From positions 62,001 to 126,000 of the forward strand of contig NZ_JABBFZ010000014.1 in the NCBI RefSeq assembly GCF_012927125.1: a stretch of DNA of 64,000 bases. The letters are read 5' to 3'. The position numbers and the translations under genes were made by a program. Position 1 is the first letter of the stretch, and the number at the start of each line of letters is the position of its first letter. The DNA is from Paraburkholderia antibiotica. GTDB taxonomy: Bacteria; Pseudomonadota; Gammaproteobacteria; Burkholderiales; Burkholderiaceae. The notes under the pieces are model-generated. The model was not told the origin of the DNA, did not search any database, and worked only from the letters and a program-made list of their open reading frames with translations. Positions 1-9,008 of the stretch are shown here, piece by piece.

Positions 1-2
1 TC

Positions 3-497
3 GATCCCGATGGCGAGAACGCGTACCTCGTCGCGCTGAGCGCGGCGGTCGGCCCGGTCAAGGCACGCTTCAAGGGACGCATGCAACTGACCGACATCGA
101 CGCGCCGAACACCTACACGATCGTGTTCGAAGGCCAGGGCGGCGCCGCCGGTTTCGCGAAGGGCAATGCGCAAGTCACGCTCGAAGCCGACGGCGATGCC
201 GCGACGAAGCTCAGCTACACGGCCAACGCGCAGGTCGGCGGCAAGCTCGCGCAGATCGGCTCGCGACTCGTCGACGGTGCGGCGCGCAAGATTGCCGGGG
301 AATTTTTCAGGCGCTTCAGCGCCCAGCTCTCGGGCGACAATAGCGGCGAGGCAATAGATGGCGGTGCCGCGGCAGAGCAATCCGATGCTGCCGCGGCCGC
401 CGCGCAAACAGAATCGAACGAGGCCGCGGACGGCGAGTCCGACGGCGACGCAAAGAAAGGGAAGAAATCATGGACAGCGTGGATCTCGAGGTCTTGA
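3..497 (+). CDS. coxG: CoxG-family protein (5' end outside window)
   Basis: The frame is open from the left edge, so the N-terminus lies outside the window. The visible part reads as the SRPBCC-fold CoxG family: VGPVKARFKG near the start, a GxGxAAGFAKG stretch, then LSYTANAQVGGKLAQIGSR and a KIAGEFFRRF helix. Family members accompany molybdenum hydroxylases of the CO dehydrogenase/xanthine dehydrogenase type and are thought to help membrane attachment or maturation. The C-terminal roughly 45 residues are an Ala/Glu/Asp-rich tail ending in a basic patch. The stop codon lies 28 bases inside the next gene (xdhC/coxI), which fits translational coupling in a cox/xdh-type operon. The large, medium and small subunits are presumably upstream but cannot be seen here. 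Confidence 0.85.
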   Translation, partial: DPDGENAYLVALSAAVGPVKARFKGRMQLTDIDAPNTYTIVFEGQGGAAGFAKGNAQVTLEADGDAATKLSYTANAQVGGKLAQIGSRLVDGAARKIAGEFFRRFSAQLSGDNSGEAIDGGAAAEQSDAAAAAAQTESNEAADGESDGDAKKGKKSWTAWISRS

Positions 498-1492
498 AAT
501 CCAGCGCCCGCTGGCTCGAAGAAGGACATCGCGCGCTTCTCGTGACGGTCGTGAAGACGTGGGGTTCGTCGCCGCGTCCCGAAGGCGCGATGCTCGCGGT
601 GCGCGACGACGGACTCGTGGTGGGCTCGGTATCGGGCGGTTGCATCGAGGACGATCTGATCGATCGTGTACGGCAACGGGGCATCGAGCAGACGCATCCG
701 GAAGCGGTGAAGTACGGCATCACGGCCGAGGAGGCGCATCGCTTCGGACTGCCGTGCGGCGGCACGATCCAGCTGGTGCTCGAACCGTTGACGCTCGCCA
801 GCGGCGTCGCCGAGCTGTGTCATGCGGTCGAGAACGGCCGGCTGGTCGCGCGCGCACTCGACATGACAACGGGCGCGGTGCGGCTCGACAACGCGCAGGC
901 CACCGACGGCGTGCACTTCGACGGCGAACGTCTGCTGACGATCCACGGGCCGCGCTACCGGATGCTGGTGATCGGCGCGGGGCAGTTGTCACGCTACCTG
1001 TGCCATATCGCGGTGGGACTCGACTATCAGGTCACCGTCTGCGATCCGCGCGAAGAATACACCGAGGAATGGGACGTGCCCGGCACGAAGATCGTGCGCA
1101 CGATGCCCGACGACACGGTGATCGACATGAAGCTCGACGAGCGCTGCGCGGTGATCGCGCTCACGCACGATCCGAAGCTCGACGACCTCGCGCTGATGGA
1201 AGCGCTGAAAACGCCGGCGTTTTACGTCGGTGCGCTCGGCTCGCGCAGAAACAATCACGCGCGCCGCGAGCGGCTCAAGGAGTTCGATCTGAACGAGGCC
1301 GAGTTGGCGCGTTTGCATGGGCCGGTCGGTATTTATATCGGCAGTCGCACGCCGCCTGAGATCGCGGTGTCGATTCTCGCGGAGGTGACCGCGGCGAAGA
1401 ACGGCGTGTCGCTGCCGACGCTGCTGCAGGTCGAAGGTGCAAAGGCCGCGCGGGAAATTGCGGCGTCGGGCGGGGCTGCTTGCAGCGTGTAG
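470..1492 (+). CDS. XdhC/CoxI family molybdenum-hydroxylase maturation protein
   Basis: A 340-residue protein with the two expected parts: an N-terminal XdhC_CoxI domain (SVSGGCIEDDLIDR near residues 45-60 and LPCGGTIQLVLEPL near 95-108) and a C-terminal Rossmann-like domain (MLVIGAGQLSRYLCHIA near 165, then ALGSRRNNHARRERL and IGSRTPPEIAVSILAEV). XdhC proteins bind molybdenum cofactor and assist its sulfuration and insertion into xanthine dehydrogenase-type enzymes. It overlaps the end of coxG, so the two are co-transcribed. The ATG at 470 is preceded by a purine-rich AAAGGGAAG stretch that can serve as a ribosome binding site. The substrate of the partner hydroxylase cannot be told from this window. 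Confidence 0.9.
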   Translation: MDSVDLEVLKSSARWLEEGHRALLVTVVKTWGSSPRPEGAMLAVRDDGLVVGSVSGGCIEDDLIDRVRQRGIEQTHPEAVKYGITAEEAHRFGLPCGGTIQLVLEPLTLASGVAELCHAVENGRLVARALDMTTGAVRLDNAQATDGVHFDGERLLTIHGPRYRMLVIGAGQLSRYLCHIAVGLDYQVTVCDPREEYTEEWDVPGTKIVRTMPDDTVIDMKLDERCAVIALTHDPKLDDLALMEALKTPAFYVGALGSRRNNHARRERLKEFDLNEAELARLHGPVGIYIGSRTPPEIAVSILAEVTAAKNGVSLPTLLQVEGAKAAREIAASGGAACSV

Positions 1493-1911
1493 CGCTGCGC
1501 CCGGCTGCCGGTTTGCGGGTGTCGACCTCGCGGCTACGTTTGCTCGCGTGAACACAAGCGCCGCGCTGTCCGGCGGCGGACCCGCTTATTCGGCAGAAGC
1601 GGGAAAAAAGCGGGAAGCAGGAAGGAGTCGGATCGCCCGGCTTGCGGTCCGGGCGATCCGGTTGAGAGGCTGGCTGGCAGTCACAGAGGAGGAGAAATGT
1701 GACGGGAAGCTGGCGGCGCCCCTCAATTGAGAATCATTATCATTACATATTTGAGTGATTTGCTCAATGGCGGCTACACGGTACGCATGACGTGCACGAC
1801 GTGCATAGACCCACGTCAAGCGGAATGCGAGCAAGCCGCTTGACATCCATGCAGCGCGAACCGACGCTAGCTGGCGATCCCGTCAACGTCACCGTTCGGA
1901 TACCCCCCGTC
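1493..1911. other. Intergenic region with Fur-box-like site
   Basis: No credible coding sequence. It holds an inverted repeat (CCCGCTT/AAGCGGG, about 1589-1611) with no T-tract on either strand, a strong Shine-Dalgarno-like AGGAGGAG followed at once by ATG-TGA near 1690-1702, the Fur-box-like site at 1728-1747, a dyad TTGAG-N7-CTCAA at 1751-1767, and a 7-bp stem CAAGCGG/CCGCTTG at 1817-1842 just upstream of the next gene. Confidence 0.6.
1728..1747. promoter_or_regulatory. Fur-box-like operator
   Basis: On the minus strand this reads TAATGATAATGATTCTC, close to the Fur consensus core TAATGATAATCATTATC (two differences in 17). It lies about 165 bases before the chosen start of the DUF3857 gene and downstream of the convergent end of xdhC, so the rightward gene is the likely target. 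Promoter elements are not clear. Confidence 0.6.
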
Positions 1912-3822
1912 ATGCGCCTCTCCGTGCTCGTCCGCGTTGCTTCGCTCGGCTGGCTCGTCGGCTTTCACGCCGCGAGCGCGAGCGTGTCCGTCAAGCTGGA
2001 CGACCCCTATACCAACGAAGGCGAGACGCAGACCTTCACGGTCAACGCGGACGGTTCGTACTCCAAGCTCGATTCGATGACGCTACGCGTGAACAACGAA
2101 GCCGGCGTCAGCCGGGTCGCGCAGCAATACGTCTGGTTCAACCGCAACATGGCGGACGTGCGGATTCTCGAGGCCTACACGCTCACCGCGGACGGCCAGC
2201 GGCACGACGTGCAGCCCGAGCAGATCCGCGACGTGCAGGAAGCCCGTTCGTTCGACGCGCCGATGTTCCAGGACATCCAGGAAAAGGTGATCGTGTTTCC
2301 GGCGGTCGAACCGGGCGCGCGCGTGCATCTGACCTACCGGAAGACACAAAGACAGCCGATCGTGCCGGGCGAGTTCAGCGACTTCACGCCGCCCGATCTC
2401 GCGCCGACGCGCAACTTGCGCCTGATCTACGATCTGCCCGCCGACAAGCCGCTCTACGCCGACGCGCGCGGCTTCAACGCGCTGCAGCCCGTCACGCGCG
2501 ACGGCCGCACGCGCTACGAATTCCGCTACGACAAAGCGCATTTCGACCGGCTCGAACGCGGCTCGATCGCGTATGTGTCGTATGGCGACCGGCTGATGGT
2601 GTCGACGTTCCCGAGCTATGCGGCGTTCGCCGCGTCCTATCGCGAGTCGGCGGCGGCCCAGGGCACGCATGACCCCGCGATCGCGCAGTTCGCGCGGCAG
2701 CTCACCGCGCACGACGCTACGCCGCGCGACAAGGCGAAAACGCTCTACGACTGGGTACGCCGCAACGTGCGCTACGTCGCGATCTACGTCGGCCGCGACT
2801 CGGTCGTGCCGCACAGCGCAAGCGCGGTGCTCGCCAACCGCTACGGCGACTGCAAGGACCACGTCGCGTTGTACGGCGCGCTGCTCGATGCGCTCGGCGT
2901 GCGCAACGAACCGGCGCTGATCAGCAGCGGCACGATCTACACGCTGCCGAGCGTGGCCGGCTACGGCGTGATCAATCACGCGATCACCTGGTTGCCCGAC
3001 TTGCAGCTCTACGCGGATTCGACCGCGTCGAATGTGGAATTCGGCTTTCTGCCCGCGTCCGACATGAACCGCCCGGCCGTGCTGGTCGGCGCTGGCGTGC
3101 TCGCGCAAACGCCGGCCACCGCGCCGATGACGCGCAGCACCGAACTCGCGATCAAGGTCGCACCAGATGGCTCGGCGAGCTTCACGTACCGCTTGCAGGA
3201 CGCGGGACCGTACGCCGAACAGGGCCGCGAGAGACTGCGCACGCAAACGCCCGCGCAGCGCGAGGAATCGATTCAGGCCGAGTTGCGCAACGCGAATCTG
3301 CGCGGCACCGCGACGCTCACGACGAGCGACCTCGCCGCTACCGACGGCCCGCTCACGCTGACCATGAAAGGCACGCTCGAAGACCTCGTCGTGACCGGCA
3401 TGACGGCATCCATTCGGGCGTTGACGAGCCTCGGCGGCGGCGTCGAAGCGGACACGCGCTACTGGCTCGGCGAACGCAGGCGCACGCAGCCGTTCGTGTG
3501 TCACAACCTCGCGATCCACGAAAGCGCGCGCATCGAGTTGCCCGCCAATTTTCGCGTGCTCGATATGCCGGAGGCGCAACGCACGCAGGACCGCTTCGTC
3601 GATTTCACGTCGCAATACGCGTTCGATCCGCAGACCAATGTGGTAACGATGGCGCGCGACGGCGCCACCCATTTCGACAGCGAAGTCTGCACGCCCGACG
3701 ATTTCACGCGGATGCGGCCCGCGATCGAAGCGATCGGGCGCGACGTGCGCGCGGAGGTGATCGTCAGGTCGACGCTGATGGAGTCGTCGAGCGTGGCGTC
3801 GAAGGCGCCTCAGACGCCTTGA
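1912..3822 (+). CDS. DUF3857 / transglutaminase-like exported protein
   Basis: The open frame begins at 1792, but the ATG at 1912 starts a clear signal peptide (MRLSVLVRVASLGWLVGFHAA, cleavage near ASA/SVS), so I chose it; the ribosome binding site there is weak. The mature protein has an N-terminal DUF3857 beta-sandwich region and a transglutaminase-like core: KAKTLYDWVRRNVRYVA, RYGDCKDHVALYGALL with the candidate catalytic Cys, and NHAITWLPDLQLYADST giving the His and Asp. The C-terminal third is another beta-rich region. Such proteins are periplasmic or outer-membrane associated and mostly uncharacterised; the triad suggests peptidase or amide-transfer activity (inference). A Fur-box-like site lies upstream, raising the possibility of iron-linked expression. 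Confidence 0.8.
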   Translation: MRLSVLVRVASLGWLVGFHAASASVSVKLDDPYTNEGETQTFTVNADGSYSKLDSMTLRVNNEAGVSRVAQQYVWFNRNMADVRILEAYTLTADGQRHDVQPEQIRDVQEARSFDAPMFQDIQEKVIVFPAVEPGARVHLTYRKTQRQPIVPGEFSDFTPPDLAPTRNLRLIYDLPADKPLYADARGFNALQPVTRDGRTRYEFRYDKAHFDRLERGSIAYVSYGDRLMVSTFPSYAAFAASYRESAAAQGTHDPAIAQFARQLTAHDATPRDKAKTLYDWVRRNVRYVAIYVGRDSVVPHSASAVLANRYGDCKDHVALYGALLDALGVRNEPALISSGTIYTLPSVAGYGVINHAITWLPDLQLYADSTASNVEFGFLPASDMNRPAVLVGAGVLAQTPATAPMTRSTELAIKVAPDGSASFTYRLQDAGPYAEQGRERLRTQTPAQREESIQAELRNANLRGTATLTTSDLAATDGPLTLTMKGTLEDLVVTGMTASIRALTSLGGGVEADTRYWLGERRRTQPFVCHNLAIHESARIELPANFRVLDMPEAQRTQDRFVDFTSQYAFDPQTNVVTMARDGATHFDSEVCTPDDFTRMRPAIEAIGRDVRAEVIVRSTLMESSSVASKAPQTP

Positions 3823-3873
3823 GGCGCGCGTAACCCGAAACGTCTGTGCAAACGTCTGCACAAACGCCGAACT

Positions 3874-4911
3874 TCACACCGGCCACAACGGCCCTTCCTG
3901 CATCGCGCCGATCTGCTCGCGCATCTCGAGGATGCGCTCCTCCCAGTAACGCTGCGTGTTGAACCACGGAAACGCAGCCGGGAAAGCCGGATCGTTCCAG
4001 CGCCGCGCGAGCCACGCCTGATAGTGAATCAGCCGCAGCGTGCGCAACGCTTCGATCAGATGCAGTTCGCGCGGCTCGAATTCGCAGAAATCCTCGTAAC
4101 CGGCGAGCAGATCCGTCAATGCACGCGACGCCTCCGCGCGCTCGCCCGGCAGCAGCAGCCAGAGATCCTGAATCGCGGGACCCATGCGGCTGTCGTCGAA
4201 GTCGACGAAATGCGGGCCGGCATCGGTCCACAGCACGTTGCTCGGATGACAGTCGCCATGCAGACGCAGCGTGCGAATTTCGCCGGCCCGCTCGAACGCG
4301 CGCGCGACGCCTTCCAGCGCGAGATTGACTGCCGTTTCCCACGCGGTGCGCAAATCATCCGGTACGAAACGATGCGCGAGCAGAAAGTCGCGCGGCTCGT
4401 AGCCGAACGTGTCGATGTCGAGCGTGGGACGCTCCGCGTAATTCTGCGTCTGCCCGATCGCATGAATGCGGCCGATAAAACGGCCCAGCCATTCGAGCGT
4501 GTCGCGCCGGTCGAGATCGGGCGCGCGGCCGCCGCGCCGCTCGAACACCGAGAATCGGAAACCGTCGAACGTGTGCAACGTGCGGCCCTCGAGCACACGC
4601 GCGGGCACGACCGGAATTTCGCGCGCGGCGAGTTCGGCGACGAACGCGTGTTCTTCGAGGATCGCGGCATCGCTCCAGCGCTCGGGGCGATAGAACTTCG
4701 CGACCACCGGCGGACCGTCTTCGACGCCGACCTGATACACGCGATTCTCGTAGCTGTTGAGCGGCAGCAGCCGACCGTCGGTGCGTACCCCGTCGGTGGC
4801 AAGCACGCCGTCGAGTGCGTCGAGCACGGTTTCCGGCGTGAGCCGCGCGAACGGCACGGCGCTATTCGCGCCAGCCTCGGGATGGGAAGGATCGGGAATG
4901 GTGTCGTTCAT
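3874..4911 (-). CDS. srkA: SrkA/YihE-type stress-response serine/threonine kinase
   Basis: A 345-residue protein of the APH/choline-kinase fold matching SrkA (YihE, RdoA). Visible motifs are NSYENRVYQVGVEDG near the N-terminus, VVAKFYRPERWSDAAILEEH holding the ATP-binding Lys, the catalytic loop LRLHGDCHPSNVLW, and the metal-binding FVDFDDSRMGP. SrkA is a cytoplasmic kinase linked in E. coli to Cpx envelope stress and protection from programmed death. Two ATGs lie close together at the start; I chose MNDTIPD, three codons in from the longest frame. It converges on the DUF3857 gene with about 50 bases between stops and no convincing terminator. It appears monocistronic. Confidence 0.9.
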   Translation of the reverse strand: MNDTIPDPSHPEAGANSAVPFARLTPETVLDALDGVLATDGVRTDGRLLPLNSYENRVYQVGVEDGPPVVAKFYRPERWSDAAILEEHAFVAELAAREIPVVPARVLEGRTLHTFDGFRFSVFERRGGRAPDLDRRDTLEWLGRFIGRIHAIGQTQNYAERPTLDIDTFGYEPRDFLLAHRFVPDDLRTAWETAVNLALEGVARAFERAGEIRTLRLHGDCHPSNVLWTDAGPHFVDFDDSRMGPAIQDLWLLLPGERAEASRALTDLLAGYEDFCEFEPRELHLIEALRTLRLIHYQAWLARRWNDPAFPAAFPWFNTQRYWEERILEMREQIGAMQEGPLWPV

Positions 4912-5113
4912 GCCCCGCATTGTGCGCCGCGCAGCGGGTAAAGACGAGAGCAGACGAGAACCGACGGAAGCGGAGGAGCGCTAAAGCCCGCCAACCGGCC
5001 TCACCTTACAGCTTCACTACAATCTGCGCATGACCTGCCCATGCGTGTCACGGAAGTGCAACGAAACGTAGCAATTAAAGAGGCAACGACAGATGCCGCC
5101 GCTGCGGCCCACA

Positions 5114-5326
5114 TCAATGCGTTTGCGCGCCGGCCGGACGTATCAGGTCTCCGGTATCGATCAGATCTTCAAGGAAAAAGGGTTCGGTATTCAGTTGCTG
5201 CGAGGCGCCGGGCTCGCCGGCGTACCACGCCACCATCGCCATGTCGCCAAGAATGCGCATGACGATTCCGCGCGCACCTTGCGGCACGGCGATATGTACC
5301 GTTCGGACAATGGAACCGACTTGCAT
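5114..5326 (-). CDS. Small conserved hypothetical protein (70 aa)
   Basis: A 70-residue cytoplasmic protein, MQVGSIVRTVHIAVPQG at the start, followed by ARGIVMRILGDMAMVAWYAG and an acidic segment FFLEDLIDTGDLI. The alternating short beta-like runs with conserved-looking glycines resemble a small SH3-like barrel, but I do not recognise the family. The start is preceded on the minus strand by GGGGAAATATC, a good ribosome binding site. Coding potential is supported by the strong GC-rich third positions and the sequence character; no function can be given. Confidence 0.6.
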   Translation of the reverse strand: MQVGSIVRTVHIAVPQGARGIVMRILGDMAMVAWYAGEPGASQQLNTEPFFLEDLIDTGDLIRPAGAQTH

Positions 5327-5734
5327 GATATTTCCCCGTTTCCCTTAGCCGGCTTCATGATTTCCCGCCGGTCGAGGTGATGATAAAAACGCCGCTTCGC
5401 GTGTAACGTTGCGAGCGCACCTAATCCGCCGCGCTCCTTGCGCGTATGAGGTTCGAGTCATTGTTCCCGTTTTGCGGGGCTTTGGGAAGCGCGAACAAAA
5501 GGCTTTTCACCCGTCGTTTCGCCCTATTCCAATTACGCTGCGCACGGCCGATGATCTCGGCGTAAGACCTCGTCATGCGAACCATCATAAACCCTCGCGG
5601 GCCGGAGACCTCAAAAACGTGCGCTGCCAGAACGATCTGCCTGAGCGCGGCTGCGGCCGCCCGTATCGCACGCTTTATGCGCGCGCCGCCGGCATGCACG
5701 CCGGCGTGACTCACTTCGCTCGTTCGCGCTAGCC
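5327..5734. other. Intergenic region between divergent genes
   Basis: A 408-base gap between the small minus-strand gene and the RND pump. Open frames here are on shifting strands and lack ribosome binding sites. I see no clear -10/-35 pair, hairpin terminator or operator; it presumably holds the divergent promoters. Confidence 0.4.
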
Positions 5735-8700
5735 ATGTGGATCGTTCGTCTCGCGCTGCGGCGTCCCTATACGTTCATCGTGCTGGCGCTGCTTCTGCTG
5801 ATCGTCGGGCCGTTGACCATCCTGCGCACGCCCACTGACATTTTCCCGAACATCGACATTCCGGTGCTCTCGGTGATCTGGTCGTATAACGGCCTGCCCG
5901 CCGACGAAATGGAGCGACGCATCGCGCTGAACTACGAGCGCGGCTTGTCGGTCGCGGTCAACGATATCGAGCACACCGAGTCGACCTCGCTGAACGGCAT
6001 CACCGTCATCAAGATCTTTTTCCAGCCGCACGCGAATATCGACGAAGCGCTCGCGCAGGTCACCGCGCTGTCGCAAACGCAGTTGCGCTCGCTGCCGCCC
6101 GGCATCACGCCGCCGAACATCCTGCGCTACAACGCGTCGACGGTGCCGATTCTGCGGCTCGCGCTGTCGTCGGCGTCGCTGACCGAGCAGGAGCTGTACG
6201 ACTTCGGCAATAACTTCCTGAAGACCCAGCTCGCCACCGTGCCCGGCGCGTCCGCGCCGCTGCCGTACGGCGGCAAGCAGCGGCAGATCATGGTCGATAT
6301 CGATTCGCGCAAGCTGCAGGAGCGCAATCTGTCGCCGCTGGACGTGGTCAACGCGGTGACCGCGCAAAATCTGATCCTGCCATCGGGCACCGCGAAAATC
6401 GGCTCGACCGAGTACTCGGTGGAAATGAACGGCAGCCCCGATTCGCTCGCGGGCCTGAACAACATTCCGATCCGCACCACCGCGAACGGCACCGTTTATA
6501 TCCGCGACGTCGCGCACGTGCGCGACGGTTATCAGCCGCAGACCAACATCGTGCGCGTGAACGGCCAGCGCGCCGCGCTCCTGACGATCAACAAAAGCGG
6601 CAACACGTCCACGCTCGATATCGTCGATCGCATCAAGACGATGATGCCGACGCTGCGCAATCTGGTGCCGCCGTCGCTGAACATCGACCCTGTCGCCGAC
6701 CAGTCGCTGTTCGTGCGCGCGTCGGTGCAGGGCGTGCTGCGCGAAGCGCTGATCGCCGCGTGCCTCACAGGTCTGATGATTCTGCTCTTCCTCGGCAACT
6801 GGCGCGCAACGCTGATCATCGCCGTATCGATTCCTTTGTCGATGATCACGTCGATCATCGCGTTGTCCGCGCTCGGCCAGACCATCAACATCATGACGCT
6901 CGGCGGGCTCGCGCTCGCGGTCGGCATTCTGGTCGACGACGCGACCGTCGCGATCGAGAACATCAGCCATCAGCTCGAACAGGGCAAGACGCTTGAGCAG
7001 GCGATTCTCGACGGCGCGCATCAGATCGCGATTCCGACGCTGGTCTCGACGCTGTCGATCTGCATCGTCTTCGTGCCGATGTTTCTGCTGACCGGCGTCG
7101 CGCACTATCTGTTCATTCCGCTCGCCGAAGCGGTGGTGTTCGCGATGCTCGCGTCGTACTTCTTCTCGCGCACGCTCGTGCCGACGCTCGCGAAATATCT
7201 GCTGCGCCATCACCACAAGCCGGCCGATCCGCATCACGCGCCGGCGCAAACGCGCAATCCGTTCATGCGCGTGCACTATGCGTTCGAGCGCGACTTTTCG
7301 CGTTTGCGCGAGCGGTATCGCGTGTTTCTCGAAGCGCGTGTCGCGAAGCCGGGCCTATTCGTTACGCTATTTCTCGTCTGCTGTTGCGCGTCGATGCTGT
7401 TGCTGCCGTTTATCGGTCGCGACTTTTTTCCCGCCGTCGATGCCGGCACGATCGCGCTGCACATGCGCGCGAAAACCGGCATGCGGGTCGAGGAAACCGC
7501 GGTGCTCACCGATCGCGTCGACATGCGGATCCGTCAGCTGATTCCGGCGGACGAGCTGCATTCGATCATCGACAACATCGGCCTGCCGGTGTCGGGTATC
7601 AATCTGTCGTACAGCAACACCGGGACGATCGGCACGTCGGACAGCGACGTCCTGATTACGCTGAACCCCGATCATCATCCGAGCGCCGGCTATGTACGCG
7701 CGCTGCGCCGCACGCTCAGCGACGAATTCCCCGGCGTGCAGTTCGCGTTCCTGCCCGCCGATATCGTCAGTCAAACGCTGAACTTCGGCATGCCGTCGCC
7801 GATCGACATTCAGATCGTCGGACGTGAAGTGGCCGCCAATCGCGTGTTCACCGCGAAGCTGCTGAACCGTCTGCGCACGGTGCCGGGTCTCGCCGATGTG
7901 CGCATCCAGCAGCCGGCCGATCTGCCGAAAATCTTCATCGATGTCGATCGCACGCGCGCGCAGCAGGCCGGTTTTTCGCAGCGCGATATCGCGAGCGATC
8001 TGCTGATCACGCTGTCCGGCAGCCAGCAAACCACGCCGACGTTCTGGCTCAATCCGCGCAACGGCGTCAGCTACAACGTGATCACCGAAGCGCCGCAATA
8101 CACGATCGATTCGCTGCAATCGCTCGCGAACATTCCGTTGAACGCGAACGGCCATAGCAACATCCTCGGTTCGCTCGCGACGATGCGCCGCGAAGCCGGC
8201 AATGCTGTGCTCACGCACTACAACGCGCAGACCACGATCGACATCTACGGCACCGCCGACGGCCGCGATCTCGGCGGCGTGTCCGACGACATCCGCAAGA
8301 TCATCGACGACTCGAAAGCCGACCTGCCCAAAAGCTCGACGATCGAACTGCGCGGCCAGGTGCAGACGATGAACGATTCGTTCTCCGGACTACTTGCGGG
8401 TCTGCTGTTCGCGGTGCTGCTCGTGTATCTGCTGATCGTCGTGAATTTCCAGTCGTGGCTCGATCCGTTCATCATCATCACCGCGCTGCCGGGCGCGCTC
8501 GCGGGCATCGTGTGGATGCTGTTCCTCACGCACACCACGCTGTCGATTCCGGCGCTCACCGGCGCGATCATGTGTATCGGCATCGCGACCGCGAACTCGA
8601 TTCTGGTGATCAGCTTCGCGCGCGAACAACTGCTGTTGCACGGCGACGCGACGCGCGCGGCGATCGAGGCGGGCTTCACGCGCTTTCGTCCAGTGCTGAT

Positions 8701-8917
8701 GACCGCGCTCGCGATGGTGATCGGCATGGTGCCGATGGCGATCGGTCTCGGCGAAGGCGGCGAGCAGAACGCGCCGCTCGGGCGCGCGGTGATCGGCGGT
8801 CTCACGGTCGGCACGGTGGCGACGCTGATCTTCGTGCCGGTGGTGTTCTCGATGATCTATCGACGGCTCGAGACGCGGCATCGGCGCGCGGCCGAACACG
8901 TGGTGCAGAAGCCATGA
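5735..8917 (+). CDS. RND efflux pump, inner-membrane permease
   Basis: A 1060-residue AcrB-family proton-driven permease of the inner membrane. It starts WIVRLALRRPYTFIVLALLLL (first membrane helix), has the periplasmic porter region with GGKQRQIMVDIDSRKLQ, the paired aspartates of the proton relay in VGILVDDATVAIENI (helix 4), a second half opening at GLFVTLFLVCCCASMLLLPF, and helices 10-12 with GIATANSILVISFAREQ and PMAIGLGEGGEQNAPLGRAVIGGL. It is the first gene of a tripartite operon with the adaptor and outer-membrane lipoprotein behind it. Length fits the family. The helix-10 relay lysine of AcrB is replaced by alanine (GIATANSIL against GLSAKNAIL), as in a subgroup of these pumps. The substrate is unknown. 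Confidence 0.93.
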   Translation: MWIVRLALRRPYTFIVLALLLLIVGPLTILRTPTDIFPNIDIPVLSVIWSYNGLPADEMERRIALNYERGLSVAVNDIEHTESTSLNGITVIKIFFQPHANIDEALAQVTALSQTQLRSLPPGITPPNILRYNASTVPILRLALSSASLTEQELYDFGNNFLKTQLATVPGASAPLPYGGKQRQIMVDIDSRKLQERNLSPLDVVNAVTAQNLILPSGTAKIGSTEYSVEMNGSPDSLAGLNNIPIRTTANGTVYIRDVAHVRDGYQPQTNIVRVNGQRAALLTINKSGNTSTLDIVDRIKTMMPTLRNLVPPSLNIDPVADQSLFVRASVQGVLREALIAACLTGLMILLFLGNWRATLIIAVSIPLSMITSIIALSALGQTINIMTLGGLALAVGILVDDATVAIENISHQLEQGKTLEQAILDGAHQIAIPTLVSTLSICIVFVPMFLLTGVAHYLFIPLAEAVVFAMLASYFFSRTLVPTLAKYLLRHHHKPADPHHAPAQTRNPFMRVHYAFERDFSRLRERYRVFLEARVAKPGLFVTLFLVCCCASMLLLPFIGRDFFPAVDAGTIALHMRAKTGMRVEETAVLTDRVDMRIRQLIPADELHSIIDNIGLPVSGINLSYSNTGTIGTSDSDVLITLNPDHHPSAGYVRALRRTLSDEFPGVQFAFLPADIVSQTLNFGMPSPIDIQIVGREVAANRVFTAKLLNRLRTVPGLADVRIQQPADLPKIFIDVDRTRAQQAGFSQRDIASDLLITLSGSQQTTPTFWLNPRNGVSYNVITEAPQYTIDSLQSLANIPLNANGHSNILGSLATMRREAGNAVLTHYNAQTTIDIYGTADGRDLGGVSDDIRKIIDDSKADLPKSSTIELRGQVQTMNDSFSGLLAGLLFAVLLVYLLIVVNFQSWLDPFIIITALPGALAGIVWMLFLTHTTLSIPALTGAIMCIGIATANSILVISFAREQLLLHGDATRAAIEAGFTRFRPVLMTALAMVIGMVPMAIGLGEGGEQNAPLGRAVIGGLTVGTVATLIFVPVVFSMIYRRLETRHRRAAEHVVQKP

Positions 8918-9008
8918 ACGCCACGCGCACGACGATGACGGTGGCCGGCACGCGCCGCCCGACAAGAGGCAGCCTCGACTGCCCGGGTATTTTCAAAGGG
9001 GAAGTTTG

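Noticed and set aside
1589..1611. Inverted repeat CCCGCTT/AAGCGGG after xdhC as a terminator
   Set aside because: It is followed by A's, not T's, on the plus strand and has no T-tract on the minus strand in the right place.
1690..1702. Strong Shine-Dalgarno followed by ATG-TGA
   Set aside because: Start-stop mini-ORF without a product; possibly chance in a purine-rich stretch, so not listed as a gene.
2083..3861. Minus-strand open frame of 592 codons
   Set aside because: Opposite the DUF3857 gene; Arg/His-rich composition and no ribosome binding site.
5729..7276. Minus-strand open frame of 515 codons
   Set aside because: Opposite the RND pump gene; Arg/Asp/His-rich shadow translation.
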